A stretch of DNA of 64,000 nt. Origin: Lachnospira sp. UBA3212 (lineage in GTDB: Bacteria; Bacillota; Clostridia; Lachnospirales; Lachnospiraceae). Positions 19,601-28,570 of the stretch are shown here, in pieces. The notes under the pieces are model-generated. The model saw only the letters and a program-made list of their open reading frames with translations, searched no databases and was not told the DNA's origin. Numbering within the stretch: position 1 is the first letter of the stretch; each line of letters starts with the position of its first letter. The stretch is taken from NCBI GenBank assembly GCA_002363615.1, contig DEWK01000015.1:62001-126000 (forward strand), in the 5' to 3' direction. The position numbers and the translations under genes were made by a program.

Positions 19601-20650
19601 GTGTTAGAGGAATTTGATCTTTCACAGATGATTGAACCGCTCCTTGACTGGTTCGATCAAAATAAACGCCAGCTTCCATGGCGAGAGGGGATATCCCCCT
19701 ATCACACCTGGGTGTCGGAGATTATGCTCCAACAAACCAGAGTGGAAGCGGTGAAACCTTATTATGCAAGGTTTTTAGAAAGGCTGCCAGAGATTTCAGA
19801 CCTGGCAGCCTGCCCGGAGGATGAACTTTTAAAACTCTGGGAGGGACTTGGTTATTATAGCCGGGTACGTAACATGCAAAAGGCAGCCAGGCAGGTGATG
19901 GAAGAGTATGGTGGAGAACTTCCAAGGGACGTGAAAGCTTTAAATGCCCTTTCCGGCATTGGGTCTTACACCGCCGGTGCCATTGCTTCCATGGCTTTCG
20001 GCATTCCGGAGCCGGCGGTAGACGGCAATGCCTTTCGCCTTATCTTTCGTTTGTCCGAGGATGATTCGGATATCGGCAAGCAAAAAACCAAAAAAAAATT
20101 GGAGGATGCCTTGCGACTTGTGATGCCAAACGATCGTCCGGGAGATTTCAATCAGGCAATCATGGACTTGGGGGCTCTGGTGTGTCTTCCAAGTGGCCAG
20201 CCACTTTGTGACAAATGTCCCTTAAGTTTTTGTTGTCAGGCAAGAAAAGACCATTTGCAGGAAGCATTTCCGGTAAAGGCCAAGGCCAAGCCAAGAAAAA
20301 TTGAGGAAATGACCGTATTTCTTATTTGCAGAAAAGACCAGGTGATTTTAAAAAAGCGTCCCAACAAGGGGCTTTTGGCAGGTTTATATGAACTGCCTTC
20401 GTTACCGGGAAAACTTGACTTGGATCAGGTAAGAGAAGCTCTCTTTTTGGATGGCTATCATGCCCTTAAAATTGTTCCTATGGGTCAGGCAAAACATATT
20501 TTTTCTCATATTGAGTGGCACATGACGGGATATCGTGTGCAAATCGATGAGTTAGAGGAAGAATCTGGTTTGACCTTTGTAGATATAGAGGAGGCGAGAA
20601 ATCATTTTGCCATCCCAACAGCATTTTCCTACTATTGGAAGATGCTTTAA
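19601..20650 (+). CDS. mutY: A/G-specific adenine DNA glycosylase MutY
   Basis: Base-excision repair enzyme that removes adenine mispaired with 8-oxoguanine or guanine. Length 349 residues is normal. It begins with GTG; the ribosome site is weak. The catalytic Glu40 is in SEIMLQQTR, the helix-hairpin-helix is LSGIGSYTAGAI (about 124-135) and the active-site Asp141 is in AVDGN. A four-cysteine iron-sulphur loop (CLPSGQPLC, then CDKC and FCC) lies near 195-212 with spacing typical of Firmicutes. The C-terminal NUDIX-like domain that senses 8-oxoG starts near residue 235 (MTVFLICRKD) and ends with FSHIEWHM. It sits between GH3 and an LRR protein gene, with no functional link evident. Confidence 0.95.
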   Translation: MLEEFDLSQMIEPLLDWFDQNKRQLPWREGISPYHTWVSEIMLQQTRVEAVKPYYARFLERLPEISDLAACPEDELLKLWEGLGYYSRVRNMQKAARQVMEEYGGELPRDVKALNALSGIGSYTAGAIASMAFGIPEPAVDGNAFRLIFRLSEDDSDIGKQKTKKKLEDALRLVMPNDRPGDFNQAIMDLGALVCLPSGQPLCDKCPLSFCCQARKDHLQEAFPVKAKAKPRKIEEMTVFLICRKDQVILKKRPNKGLLAGLYELPSLPGKLDLDQVREALFLDGYHALKIVPMGQAKHIFSHIEWHMTGYRVQIDELEEESGLTFVDIEEARNHFAIPTAFSYYWKML

Positions 20651-20677
20651 AAAATTGTTTGGAAAGGAAAAGAAAAC

Positions 20678-22627
20678 ATGAGAAAGAAGAAAATGCTAAA
20701 GTCGGCTAGTTTGCTTTTGGCTGCAAGCTTGACCTTCGCAGGTTTAGGGGTTTCGTCAAAGAGCCCGATTGTGGCAGCTGCCGCTGATGTAACAGAAAGC
20801 TTAGAAGAGGAAACAGATGTACCAGCCGGTGAGATGGTTACTTATCCTGCAGGAATCACCAGCAACTTCCGTGCCAGTAAGGAAGGAGTTTTAACTTCTT
20901 TTGTAGGAGATTCTATTCGTGTAGAAACCCTGGTAATTCCTACAAAAGCTATTTACGAAGATCCGGAAACCAAGGAACTGACAGAAGTTACCGTTACAGG
21001 AATCGGAGACAATGTCTTTTCTGGTTGGACTTCTTTAAAGAAAGTAATTCTTCCGGATACCATCACAAGTATTGGTAGCAAGGCTTTTGCCTATGATACT
21101 GCCCTTACTTCTATGGATGCGTATGCAAGCTGGGAGTGCGATGATACGACCATCACACTTTCTGATACCAGTCGTCTTAATTTTAGAACAGCACTTGATG
21201 ATGGAATCCTTTCTCTTCCAAGAAAGCTCACCTATATTTCCGGAGATGCCTTTGTTTCTTGTAGTACAATCCAGAAGTTTTATATCAGTCCAAAAAATAC
21301 TGCATATTTTACTACTACGAATGATTTTTATGCTACAGACATGGAAGAGGGTAATTCCAGATACGGTGAACTTTTAGTTAGTAAGGATGGAAAGACTCTG
21401 GTTCGCAAGGCACCTGTTCATTACAATGGTACTTACGTAATTCCGGAAGGAATCGTAACCCTAGGCGCTTATGCTTGCGAGAGCTGTCGTACTTCGGGAG
21501 GTTTCCTGTTACCTACCACAGCTATCGGTATCGGAGATTATGCTTTCTACAATGCCTATTTAAATGGTATTTTCAGATTTGCAGAACCTTCTTCTTTACA
21601 GACCATTGGAAATTATGCATTTGCTTATGTGGATAATATCTATACCACACTTCCTTCCACGGTTGTAAGCATCGGTCAGTACTGTTTCTATCACATTCAA
21701 AACTTTAATGTAAACATCCAGAATACTCAGATTACAACGATCCCGGCCTATGCATTTGCAGAGATCAGTACCCTTCATGAGTTAACTACTCCTGTGACCC
21801 TTACAAGCATTGAGGGCTATGCCTTCGCTGGTTCAACAAACCTTGATACGATTCATTTCCTTGGAGAAACCCTTAGCAAGCTTGGCACCGGTGCCTTTCA
21901 GGGTTGTGTCACTCTTCACAACATCAATATTCCTTCCGGTATTACAACCGTTGAAAATGATACCTTCTCTGGTTGTACCAACCTTGCAACGATTGTCCTT
22001 CCTGAAACCGTTACTACCATTGGTGACAATGCGTTCAAGGATTGCCGTACCATTGAAACTCTTGTTATTCCATCCAGTGTTGAATATATTTCCAATACTT
22101 CCTTCGATGGTGCAAGAACGGACTTAATTGATACTTCTAAGAATGCCAAGGCTGCTGCTGCTTTGGGCAGAACAGTTACTGACACTGCTTCCCTTAACAC
22201 GACTGCCACTAATTTTGCAGTAGGTAGTGTCTTTGTTGTTAAGAAAATGGTTTACAAGGTAACTGGCACTAATACGGTTACTCTTTTAAGGACCAACAAC
22301 AAGAATATTAAGAAGCTTACCATTGGTGCTACAGTTAAGTTCTCGGATAAGAAATTCAAGATTACTGCAATTTCTAACAATGCATTTGCAAAGTGTAAGA
22401 AGTTAAAGAAGGTTACCATTGGCAAGAACGTAAAGAAGATTGGCAAGAACGCCTTCTATGGCTGTAAGAAGTTGAAGACTGTAGTAGTGAAGTCAACGAA
22501 GCTTACTGCTAAGAAAATCGGTAAGAATGCATTTGCAAAGACTGCAAAGAAGGCGAAACTTACCGCACCTAAGAAGAAATTATCCAGCTACAAGAAGGTA
22601 TTTAAGAAGGCTGGCTTGAAACTGTAA
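20678..22627 (+). CDS. secreted BspA-type leucine-rich repeat protein
   Basis: Secreted 649-residue surface protein. A Lys-rich signal peptide (cut near residue 35, VAAAA) is followed by many LRR_5/BspA repeats from about 95 to 480, with units such as GDNVFSGWTSLKKVILPDTI, YAFAGSTNLDTIHF and DNAFKDCRTIETLVIPSSV. The final 130 residues form a basic version of the same repeat (CKKLKKVTIGKNVKKIGKNAF) ending in KKLSSYKKVFKKAGLKL. That basic tail recurs in the genes at 23650 and 56851. BspA proteins mediate adhesion in other gut bacteria; here adhesion or matrix binding is inference. AAAGGAAAAG precedes the start. The next gene begins 12 bases downstream with its own ribosome site. Confidence 0.85.
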   Translation: MRKKKMLKSASLLLAASLTFAGLGVSSKSPIVAAAADVTESLEEETDVPAGEMVTYPAGITSNFRASKEGVLTSFVGDSIRVETLVIPTKAIYEDPETKELTEVTVTGIGDNVFSGWTSLKKVILPDTITSIGSKAFAYDTALTSMDAYASWECDDTTITLSDTSRLNFRTALDDGILSLPRKLTYISGDAFVSCSTIQKFYISPKNTAYFTTTNDFYATDMEEGNSRYGELLVSKDGKTLVRKAPVHYNGTYVIPEGIVTLGAYACESCRTSGGFLLPTTAIGIGDYAFYNAYLNGIFRFAEPSSLQTIGNYAFAYVDNIYTTLPSTVVSIGQYCFYHIQNFNVNIQNTQITTIPAYAFAEISTLHELTTPVTLTSIEGYAFAGSTNLDTIHFLGETLSKLGTGAFQGCVTLHNINIPSGITTVENDTFSGCTNLATIVLPETVTTIGDNAFKDCRTIETLVIPSSVEYISNTSFDGARTDLIDTSKNAKAAAALGRTVTDTASLNTTATNFAVGSVFVVKKMVYKVTGTNTVTLLRTNNKNIKKLTIGATVKFSDKKFKITAISNNAFAKCKKLKKVTIGKNVKKIGKNAFYGCKKLKTVVVKSTKLTAKKIGKNAFAKTAKKAKLTAPKKKLSSYKKVFKKAGLKL

Positions 22628-22639
22628 AGTGAGGATAAA

Positions 22640-23422
22640 ATGGAATTTCGACCTTGTATTGATATTCATAACGGAAAAGTGAAACAGATTGTGGGTTCTT
22701 CCTTAAAGGATCAGGGAAATCAGGCGGTAGATAATTTTGTTTCCAGTCAGGATGCTTCCTTTTATGCAAACCTTTATAAAAAGGACGGCTTGTCTGGAGG
22801 CCATGTAATCCTCCTAAATAGTCGGGACTCGGAGTTTTATCAGGATACCAAGGCTCAGGCGATGCTTGCTCTTTCCACCTACCCAGGAGGACTGATGGTT
22901 GGAGGAGGTATTCAAGCTGATAATGCCAAAGAGTTTCTGGACGCCGGTGCCAGCCACGTGATTGTGACTTCTTATGTATTTCGGGATGGCAAGATCCTTT
23001 ACGATCGGATTCATCAAATGAATCAAGCCATAGGCCCCAATCATCTCACGCTGGATCTTTCCTGCCGCATGCGCCAGGGAAAATACTATGTGGTGACGGA
23101 CCGTTGGCAAACGTTCACGGAAGAAGAGCTCACTTTGGAACTTCTAAAAAGGCTGTCGCCGTTCTGTTCGGAGTTTTTGATCCATGCCGTAGATGTGGAA
23201 GGTAAGTCGGCAGGGATTGATCAGGAATTGGTGTCTTATCTTGGCCGGTTTGATCTTCGTCCTCTCACCTATGCAGGTGGAATTCATTCGTATGAGGACT
23301 TGGATAAAATCCAACAGTTTGGCAAGGATCATGTCCATGCAACCGTGGGCTCTGCTCTGGATTTGTTTGGCGGTCCCCTGTCTTATGACTTACTGGCTAA
23401 GAAATATTCAAAACTTCAATAA
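22640..23422 (+). CDS. hisA: HisA homologue of the eukaryotic type (ProFAR isomerase)
   Basis: A 260-residue TIM-barrel protein similar to the fungal/plant HIS6-type phosphoribosylformimino-5-aminoimidazole carboxamide ribotide isomerase, step four of histidine synthesis. N-terminal PCIDIHNGKVKQI holds the expected catalytic Asp8. The phosphate-binding VGGGIQADNA (about 91-100) and the second catalytic Asp in LTLDLSCR (about 136) are also present. YAGGIHSYEDL (about 212-222) is the second phosphate-binding loop. The insert VVTDRWQTFTE is typical of the eukaryotic form (TIGR02129) rather than of common bacterial HisA. No other his gene is nearby, so its place in the pathway rests on homology. 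GTGAGGATAAA precedes the ATG; a terminator follows. Confidence 0.85.
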   Translation: MEFRPCIDIHNGKVKQIVGSSLKDQGNQAVDNFVSSQDASFYANLYKKDGLSGGHVILLNSRDSEFYQDTKAQAMLALSTYPGGLMVGGGIQADNAKEFLDAGASHVIVTSYVFRDGKILYDRIHQMNQAIGPNHLTLDLSCRMRQGKYYVVTDRWQTFTEEELTLELLKRLSPFCSEFLIHAVDVEGKSAGIDQELVSYLGRFDLRPLTYAGGIHSYEDLDKIQQFGKDHVHATVGSALDLFGGPLSYDLLAKKYSKLQ

Positions 23423-23434
23423 TTTTATGTAAGC

Positions 23435-23468
23435 AAAAAGGGTTTCGGATTTCGAACCCCTTTTTTTG
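23435..23468 (+). terminator. rho-independent terminator after hisA-like gene
   Basis: AAAAAGGGTTTCG and CGAACCCCTTTTT pair with one mismatch, followed by a T-run. Confidence 0.75.
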
Positions 23469-23504
23469 GGTCGGCCCTTCTGGTGTGGCCACTGGCTATA
23501 ATCT

Positions 23505-23521
23505 TTGTACAGGGTGTACAA
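23505..23521. promoter_or_regulatory. candidate operator upstream of transglutaminase-like gene
   Basis: A perfect inverted repeat TTGTACA-GGG-TGTACAA, about 130 bases before the start codon and 20 bases before a TATAAT hexamer (23541-23546). No good -35 is seen at normal spacing. The position fits a repressor or activator site; the regulator is unknown. Confidence 0.5.
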
Positions 23522-23649
23522 GTTTGAATGGCAAAATCAGTATAATTTCACTAAGACTTATGTTAAAATATAACTATCAACAAAGAGATATGCATCATAT
23601 GTTTTGGGAACTAAAGGTTTTTTGGGATTAAAAAGGAACTGGTGGTTGT

Positions 23650-25080
23650 ATGAAGCAGAGAACAGTTATTTATTTAATAGTTGTTCTGTTCCTTGTTGGA
23701 CAGTTTACAACGACTGATACAATTGAAACCGTTGCTGCTGCAAAAACAACTGAGTCGACCATTAATGAAGCAGTTGCGACACTTCGTAATCATTTTAAAA
23801 AACGTGACACTGACTTTTCTGTATCGGCTACTTTTACTGGAGATTATGACAGTGTGAGTAAGAGCAAACTGGAAAGTACCATTGCTACTTATGTGAATCA
23901 GATTTGGAAGGGTGCCTATATGCATACCGGAGTTTCCGATGAAGGAGATTATATCCGTTGGCAATTAGGAACTTCTGATTTGAATGTTAGGTATAATCTT
24001 GTAGGAGATAATCTCAGGATAACAGTAGTTGGAAGAGATGTTACTTACTATACCAATGCCAGTCAGGAGAATTTGGTTAGTCAGAAGATTACACAGATAA
24101 TCAATGGATTAAATATCTCTGGAAAGTCAGATTATCAAAAGGCGAAAGTGATCTATGATTATGTGACGAGTCATGTAATCTATGATTATGATAATGTAGG
24201 CAATCAGGAGTACACACTTCAGTACTCTGCCTATGGAGCATTGAACAATGGCAAAGCAGTTTGCCAGGGATATGCGAATTTACTCTACAGAATGTTATTA
24301 GTAGCTGGCGTGGATAATCGTATCGTGGTTGGAACAGCCAATAATGGAGTTTCTTCCGGAGCACACGCCTGGAACGCAGTATGTATCGATGGTACTTATT
24401 ACTTCGTGGATGCTACATGGGATGCTGCTTATGCAGGAGCAGGATTACCTTATGAGTATTTCTTAAAAGGCAGTACATCATTTTCAAAGACACATACCAT
24501 TGAGTATGGGGATCAAAAGATGGAAAGTGCTTTTGCATCTTATCCCGTAGCTACTAGTAACTATTCTGTAAGTAGTAGTTTAACAAATACAAATACAACT
24601 ACAACAACAATTGTTCATTCGGCTGTAACAACTACAACAAATTCGAATGCTATAAAAGGTAATTTGATTTATTCAGTAGTTGTTTCCTATAGTAAGACCG
24701 GTAAGAGCGTTTTTGCAGTAGTTACCGGAGTAAAGAAGAAAGATGTAAAGTCAGTTACCATTCCTGCAACCGTTGTAATCGGTGGCGTAAAGTATCAGGT
24801 TCAGAGAATTGAAGCGAATGCTTTCTATGGAATGAAGAACTTGAAATCCCTTGTGATCGGCAAGCATGTGAAGACGATTGGAGCTTATGCATTTTCTAAC
24901 TGTAAGAGGTTAGCAAAGATCACAGTGAAGGGGAAGAAGCTTAAGACCATTGAGACTTCAGCTTTTTCCAACATTAAAAAGAAGGTAAAAGTGATTGCAC
25001 CTAAGTCAAAGAAAAAGGCTTATAAGAAACTTTTCAAGAAGGCTCTTGGTGGTAAAGAAGTTACCTTCAAATTCAAATAG
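23650..25080 (+). CDS. secreted transglutaminase-like protein with LRR-type basic tail
   Basis: Secreted 476-residue protein. A signal peptide (about 1-30, VAAA) is followed by a protease/transglutaminase-like core (about 140-260). The expected Cys-His-Asp triad is present: Cys205 in AVCQGYA, His239 in GAHAWN and Asp254 in FVDATWD. This arrangement is seen in bacterial TGc/CYK3-type domains, which may be cysteine proteases or crosslinking enzymes; activity is not predictable. After a Thr/Asn linker (about 310-340) comes a short LRR_5-like basic module ending in KKKAYKKLFKKAL, the same tail as in the LRR protein at 20678. An unusual perfect palindrome lies upstream. A surface role is likely from the signal peptide. 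Confidence 0.82.
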   Translation: MKQRTVIYLIVVLFLVGQFTTTDTIETVAAAKTTESTINEAVATLRNHFKKRDTDFSVSATFTGDYDSVSKSKLESTIATYVNQIWKGAYMHTGVSDEGDYIRWQLGTSDLNVRYNLVGDNLRITVVGRDVTYYTNASQENLVSQKITQIINGLNISGKSDYQKAKVIYDYVTSHVIYDYDNVGNQEYTLQYSAYGALNNGKAVCQGYANLLYRMLLVAGVDNRIVVGTANNGVSSGAHAWNAVCIDGTYYFVDATWDAAYAGAGLPYEYFLKGSTSFSKTHTIEYGDQKMESAFASYPVATSNYSVSSSLTNTNTTTTTIVHSAVTTTTNSNAIKGNLIYSVVVSYSKTGKSVFAVVTGVKKKDVKSVTIPATVVIGGVKYQVQRIEANAFYGMKNLKSLVIGKHVKTIGAYAFSNCKRLAKITVKGKKLKTIETSAFSNIKKKVKVIAPKSKKKAYKKLFKKALGGKEVTFKFK

Positions 25081-25140
25081 ACATCCAGTTATTTTTTGTT
25101 CATAATATATCCTTTATCCCAAACAATTTTTCAAGAGTAG

Positions 25141-25190
25141 ACCAGTTCGTTTCCCCAAAGCGAACTGGTTTACTTTTTGCTTTTTTTTTG
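25141..25190 (+). terminator. rho-independent terminator after transglutaminase-like gene
   Basis: ACCAGTTCG and CGAACTGGT form a perfect 9-bp stem with an 11-base loop, followed by long T-runs interrupted by AC and GC. Confidence 0.7.
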
Positions 25191-25238
25191 ACAGGGTGAA
25201 TTGAAATTCTAACTTCCAGTCCATGCAGCCTAAAACGG

Positions 25239-25284
25239 GAACTTAGTATTGCAAAACATATACCAGAACTTAGCATTGCAAAAC
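25239..25284. repeat. pair of 19-bp near-identical direct repeats next to IS30 remnant
   Basis: GAACTTAGYATTGCAAAAC occurs at 25239-25257 and 25266-25284, differing at one base. The pair lies about 65 bases upstream of the transposase remnant and may be part of an insertion sequence end. Confidence 0.5.
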
Positions 25285-25349
25285 CCATGTTATGGTATAT
25301 TTATAGCTCAGCATCAGAGTCCGGATGGCGTTAGCCAAGGAGAATAATC

Positions 25350-25502
25350 ATGGCAAAAAATGCACATCTAACGCTTGATGATAGAGTTACCATTGAAATG
25401 TCCCTCAGAGGGGGAGATACCTTTATCGATATAGGTAGAGAGCTTGGAAAAGATCCTTCTACCATTGCAAAGGCCAGTAGCTATCATATATTACTCAAGT
25501 AA
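25350..25502 (+). pseudogene. IS30-family transposase remnant (N-terminal fragment)
   Basis: A 50-codon open frame starting with ATG after an AAGGAG-like ribosome site. It encodes the helix-turn-helix start of an IS30-type transposase: LTLDDRVTIEMSLRGGDTFIDIGRELGKDPSTIAK matches the pattern TLEDR..IE..L..G.s...IA..LGR.pSTI.rE known for this family. The frame ends at codon 51, whereas full transposases have more than 300 residues. No DDE domain is seen before the next gene. It is therefore a decayed element lying directly beside the AT-rich epipeptide cluster. That supports acquisition or rearrangement of the cluster by mobile elements, although the two cannot be shown to have arrived together. 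Confidence 0.7.
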
Positions 25503-25554
25503 AGCGTCTATTGTTGTATAAATTTACTGGCTCTGTTCAATCGGTAAGGCCACT

Positions 25555-26265
25555 CTATAATCTAACATTCATATAAGACAACAAATACAGTACCACAAAC
25601 ATTATTATGCCGCGTATAGTATCTTCAATGATATTCTTTACTTTTGTTTTTTGATAGTTATATTTATTAATAAGAGTCATGAATGCATAATAACCATCAC
25701 TCTTAATGATTGGCAAAAAAATAATTAATATAGTAGACATAATCAAATAATTGTATTCATTCAATCTCTTAAAAAAAATATTACAAATAAGTAGATATAA
25801 ACAGTTGGTAAAATTTCCTGCCAGATATACAATAATTCTCTTGTATTTGGGTAAAAAATATGTGTTTGACGTATCGACATAAAACGCCGGATATATAAAG
25901 ATTATCTTAAAACCCATTTTTACTTTACTTTCATGAAAAAAAAGCTTTAAAAAAAACACATGTCCCAACTCATGAATAAAAATATTAATTATAACTATAA
26001 GATTTGCCCAAAGAAAATTCCTATCTATAATTACATACTTTTCATTAAGAAAAAAAATAATAATCGTAGTTAATATAATTAATACCATAATGAAACATAT
26101 AATAGGTGCATCTTTTATTTCTTTTTTATATTTCAAACCGTCTAATCCAAAATATTCATCAAATTCCTCTTCTTTCATCCTATAAAAATCATCATGATAA
26201 TTCACAAGATAATTATTGTTTTCATCGACTGAAACAATACAATCATTCTTCTTAAATATCTTCAT
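25555..26265 (-). CDS. yydH: M50 membrane metalloprotease, YydH-like
   Basis: Polytopic membrane protease of 236 residues, last gene of the epipeptide-type operon. After a soluble N-terminal part (1-50) and a membrane helix (about 55-73), a second helix carries the zinc motif His98-Glu-Leu-Gly-His102. A third metal ligand is likely Asp190 in the SDGYYAF motif, as in other site-2-type proteases. VYLAGNFTN (about 146-154) resembles the conserved glycine/asparagine helix. In the Bacillus subtilis yyd locus YydH is the protease predicted to cut the modified YydF precursor during export; that role is inferred here from gene context. AT-richness matches the neighbours. It reads open with no obvious defects. 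A weak GGA ribosome site precedes the ATG. Confidence 0.8.
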   Translation of the reverse strand: MKIFKKNDCIVSVDENNNYLVNYHDDFYRMKEEEFDEYFGLDGLKYKKEIKDAPIICFIMVLIILTTIIIFFLNEKYVIIDRNFLWANLIVIINIFIHELGHVFFLKLFFHESKVKMGFKIIFIYPAFYVDTSNTYFLPKYKRIIVYLAGNFTNCLYLLICNIFFKRLNEYNYLIMSTILIIFLPIIKSDGYYAFMTLINKYNYQKTKVKNIIEDTIRGIIMFVVLYLLSYMNVRL

Positions 26266-26344
26266 AATATTTTATTTCCTGGAGCTTACTTAAAAACCAA
26301 TCATTTTTAAATAAAAATTCACAAAATTCACAAGGACTAGCTAA

Positions 26345-27183
26345 TTAAGTTGGATAATTAATGCATAGCTGATCTAATATCTTAATAAAAGGGGAAAAAC
26401 CCTCCGTAAATATAGTATGAAAAACATAATTGTGCTTAATTCCGTCAATAATTTCAGATAATGAATTTTCCTGCAAATTCCCAACTTCTAATATAGTATT
26501 CTCTATAACTTGAGAACAACATGGATATACTTCTAATTTAGGATTTATCAAGATATCAGGTTCAACAGTAGCTGTACACCTTAAAACATCCTTATTTACA
26601 TCTAATAGTTTTATATATTCTTCTTCCGAAAACAGATTTCAAGATCCTGTTGATATGACTGGTTGATAACAAAACTTAGTTAAGTATGCACTTTCACCCA
26701 ATTCATTAAGAATATCGCCTGGAGACATTGTACTTTTTAAACAACACGCTACAACATCCGTTGGAATATTATAATTCTTGGCTGTAATTATAATATTTTT
26801 CAATGATTGTACATTAATAAACTCTTTGTGAAACTCATCATAGCTCAAAGATATATATGACAATTTCTGTTTATATTTACTTATTACTTTTTCGGCTTTT
26901 TCAATATCTTTTCCCCAAAATCCATTGGTTTTAATTGAAATAGTAATTTTTCTATCAAATTTATAGTCAAAAATATAATCTAACAGTTCTGGATAAAGCA
27001 GTGGTTCCCCACCCGTCAATCCAATATGTGATATATTCACACACTTATTTATATTATCTAAAATAACTTTAACTCTTGTTTTGTTAAAGTTTTTCCTCTC
27101 ACTACACCTCTGCTGTCACAGCACATTTTACACCTTGCATTGCAATCTTCTGTTAATAGTATAGCTATATGCTTAAATTCCAT
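26345..27183 (-). pseudogene. yydG: radical SAM peptide epimerase, YydG-like, broken by frameshift and internal stop
   Basis: Begins at ATG 27183 (AGAGGTGG ribosome site), overlapping the permease gene end by 11 bases. The first frame carries the radical SAM cluster motif CNARCKMC (residues 14-21) and stops after 41 codons (LKLF). One base lost near 27065 would restore the frame into VILDNINKCVN and then TGGEP, which aligns S-adenosylmethionine. A second lesion is an in-frame TGA at 26639-26641 (codon 182). Beyond it the reading continues to a cysteine-rich end, with Cys202 (LRC) and tandem Cys in YPCC. Counting the restored base, these fall at residues 222 and 223, where YydG has its critical hydrogen-donor Cys223 (recalled). 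About 279 codons in all. Two lesions argue for a true pseudogene, though assembly error cannot be excluded. Confidence 0.85.
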
Positions 27184-27895
27184 TTTTCAACCACCTCTTT
27201 CTTAAAATAAATATGAGCAAAATACATACGGCAAATACCGCCATATTAAAACAATAATTGAATCCAACATAAGTTAAATATTTTAAAATATATTTTTTAC
27301 CATCCAAAAATTCTACAAATTTTGCATAATCAGTTGAAGATGCATCATAATACGCAAACATTTCAAATCCAACAGAAATATCAGAAACAACTATTCCTAT
27401 AATCCAAGCAAAAAAATTAATAAAAAATCCAACCAAAAAGTTTTCAAACAAAAATCCTATAGTTGACATAATAATACTGTAATAAACCATAACTGCTTCT
27501 AGTTTAAAGAACAATACTGGAATCCAGCTTAATTCACCATACGGTATACATATCAGAAGTGTACTAAATAATGTTCCAGCAATTGTTCCACTCAAAACCA
27601 CAAAAAACTTAGAGAAAAAATAAGTTATTGCATTTCTTTTTTGCGAAATATAAAAAACTACGTTTTTTTCTTTGTAATCATTATAAAACTGCATAATAAT
27701 AATACTCGAAAAAAGTAATGTTCCAAACTGTGTATATACAGTATATACGCTTTCGCATAAATTTAGAAATGTAACCTTTTCAACCTTATCAATTGTTGTT
27801 AACAAAATATATCCGAGCAGAACATTGAGAATATTCACCGCCACCATCAAAATAAAATAATAGTTTCTAATCCCTCTTCTCCATTCAACGCGCAT
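27173..27895 (-). CDS. yydJ: ABC transporter permease, YydJ-like
   Basis: Integral membrane subunit of 240 residues with about six hydrophobic segments (about 12-32, 50-68, 95-115, 130-155, 160-180, 215-235). The ATG at 27895 is preferred over one at 27913 because AAGGTGAT lies just upstream, formed by the last codons of the ATPase gene; the two are thus translationally coupled. In the B. subtilis yyd locus YydI-YydJ is the ABC pair linked to export of, or protection against, the YydF peptide. This homologue is intact, so immunity could persist although the epimerase gene is damaged. Overall sequence is too divergent to name by motif alone; assignment rests on topology, size and position. Confidence 0.75.
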   Translation of the reverse strand: MRVEWRRGIRNYYFILMVAVNILNVLLGYILLTTIDKVEKVTFLNLCESVYTVYTQFGTLLFSSIIIMQFYNDYKEKNVVFYISQKRNAITYFFSKFFVVLSGTIAGTLFSTLLICIPYGELSWIPVLFFKLEAVMVYYSIIMSTIGFLFENFLVGFFINFFAWIIGIVVSDISVGFEMFAYYDASSTDYAKFVEFLDGKKYILKYLTYVGFNYCFNMAVFAVCILLIFILRKRWLKNGI

Positions 27896-27896
27896 A

Positions 27897-28529
27897 TCAA
27901 TCACCTTCAACATATAATTTTATAATCTGTTCTTTATCTTGCACTTTATCAATTTTCTTATTGTGCAATAAATAGTAATCACCATCCATATACTCTAAAT
28001 CCGATAAATTATGAGTTATATTTATTACTGTACATAGATTGTTTTTTTTAACATATTCATTAAAGAAAGAATATATTTCTTTACAAGATTCTTTATCCAG
28101 AGCATTTGTGAACTCATCTAATATCACAACTTCAGGTTTACAAGATAAATAATATAATAGTTTTATTTTTTGTTTTTGCCCATCACTCAATCTTTTTAAT
28201 TTACTATGGGTATCAATCAATTCAATCTTTAATCTATAACCCAATTCATCTAACAGTTCTTTTTTGCATCGTCCAGAAGCTATACTCAAGACATCTTTAA
28301 CTTTTAATTCAGTAGGAATATTCGAATAACTGCCTATCACTACCATGCTATCTTTGTTATACTGCATCTGTCCATCATATTGATAACGTCCTAAAAATGA
28401 TTTGGCTAAACATGATTTTCCAACACCATTTTGTCCAAGCAGATGACTTATTCTACCCTGACGAAAATCTACAGAAACATCTGTCAGTAATTCGTTTTTA
28501 ACCTTAAGAGAATATTTTTCTAACTTCAT
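27897..28529 (-). CDS. yydI: ABC transporter ATP-binding protein, YydI-like
   Basis: Nucleotide-binding subunit of about 210 residues. Numbering from an in-frame TTG at 28541, Walker A is GQNGVGKS (36-43), the signature is LSDGQKQ (118-124, with D in place of S in LSGGQ), Walker B is VVILDE (138-143), and a switch His lies in NITHN. The ATG at 28529 is chosen, but neither start has a clear ribosome site, so expression may depend on read-through and coupling from the precursor gene. It follows the attenuator hairpin by about 40 bases and couples to the permease. By context it energises export or immunity for the LWYFVRS peptide. Confidence 0.82.
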   Translation of the reverse strand: MKLEKYSLKVKNELLTDVSVDFRQGRISHLLGQNGVGKSCLAKSFLGRYQYDGQMQYNKDSMVVIGSYSNIPTELKVKDVLSIASGRCKKELLDELGYRLKIELIDTHSKLKRLSDGQKQKIKLLYYLSCKPEVVILDEFTNALDKESCKEIYSFFNEYVKKNNLCTVINITHNLSDLEYMDGDYYLLHNKKIDKVQDKEQIIKLYVEGD

Positions 28530-28570
28530 TTTTTTTAGCAAATAATTAATATCTGATTTTCAAAAAAAAG

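Noticed and set aside
26639..26641. TGA in the radical SAM gene read as selenocysteine
   Set aside because: No selenocysteine signature context is recognisable, the residue is not at a known Sec site of the family, and a separate frameshift in the same gene points to decay.
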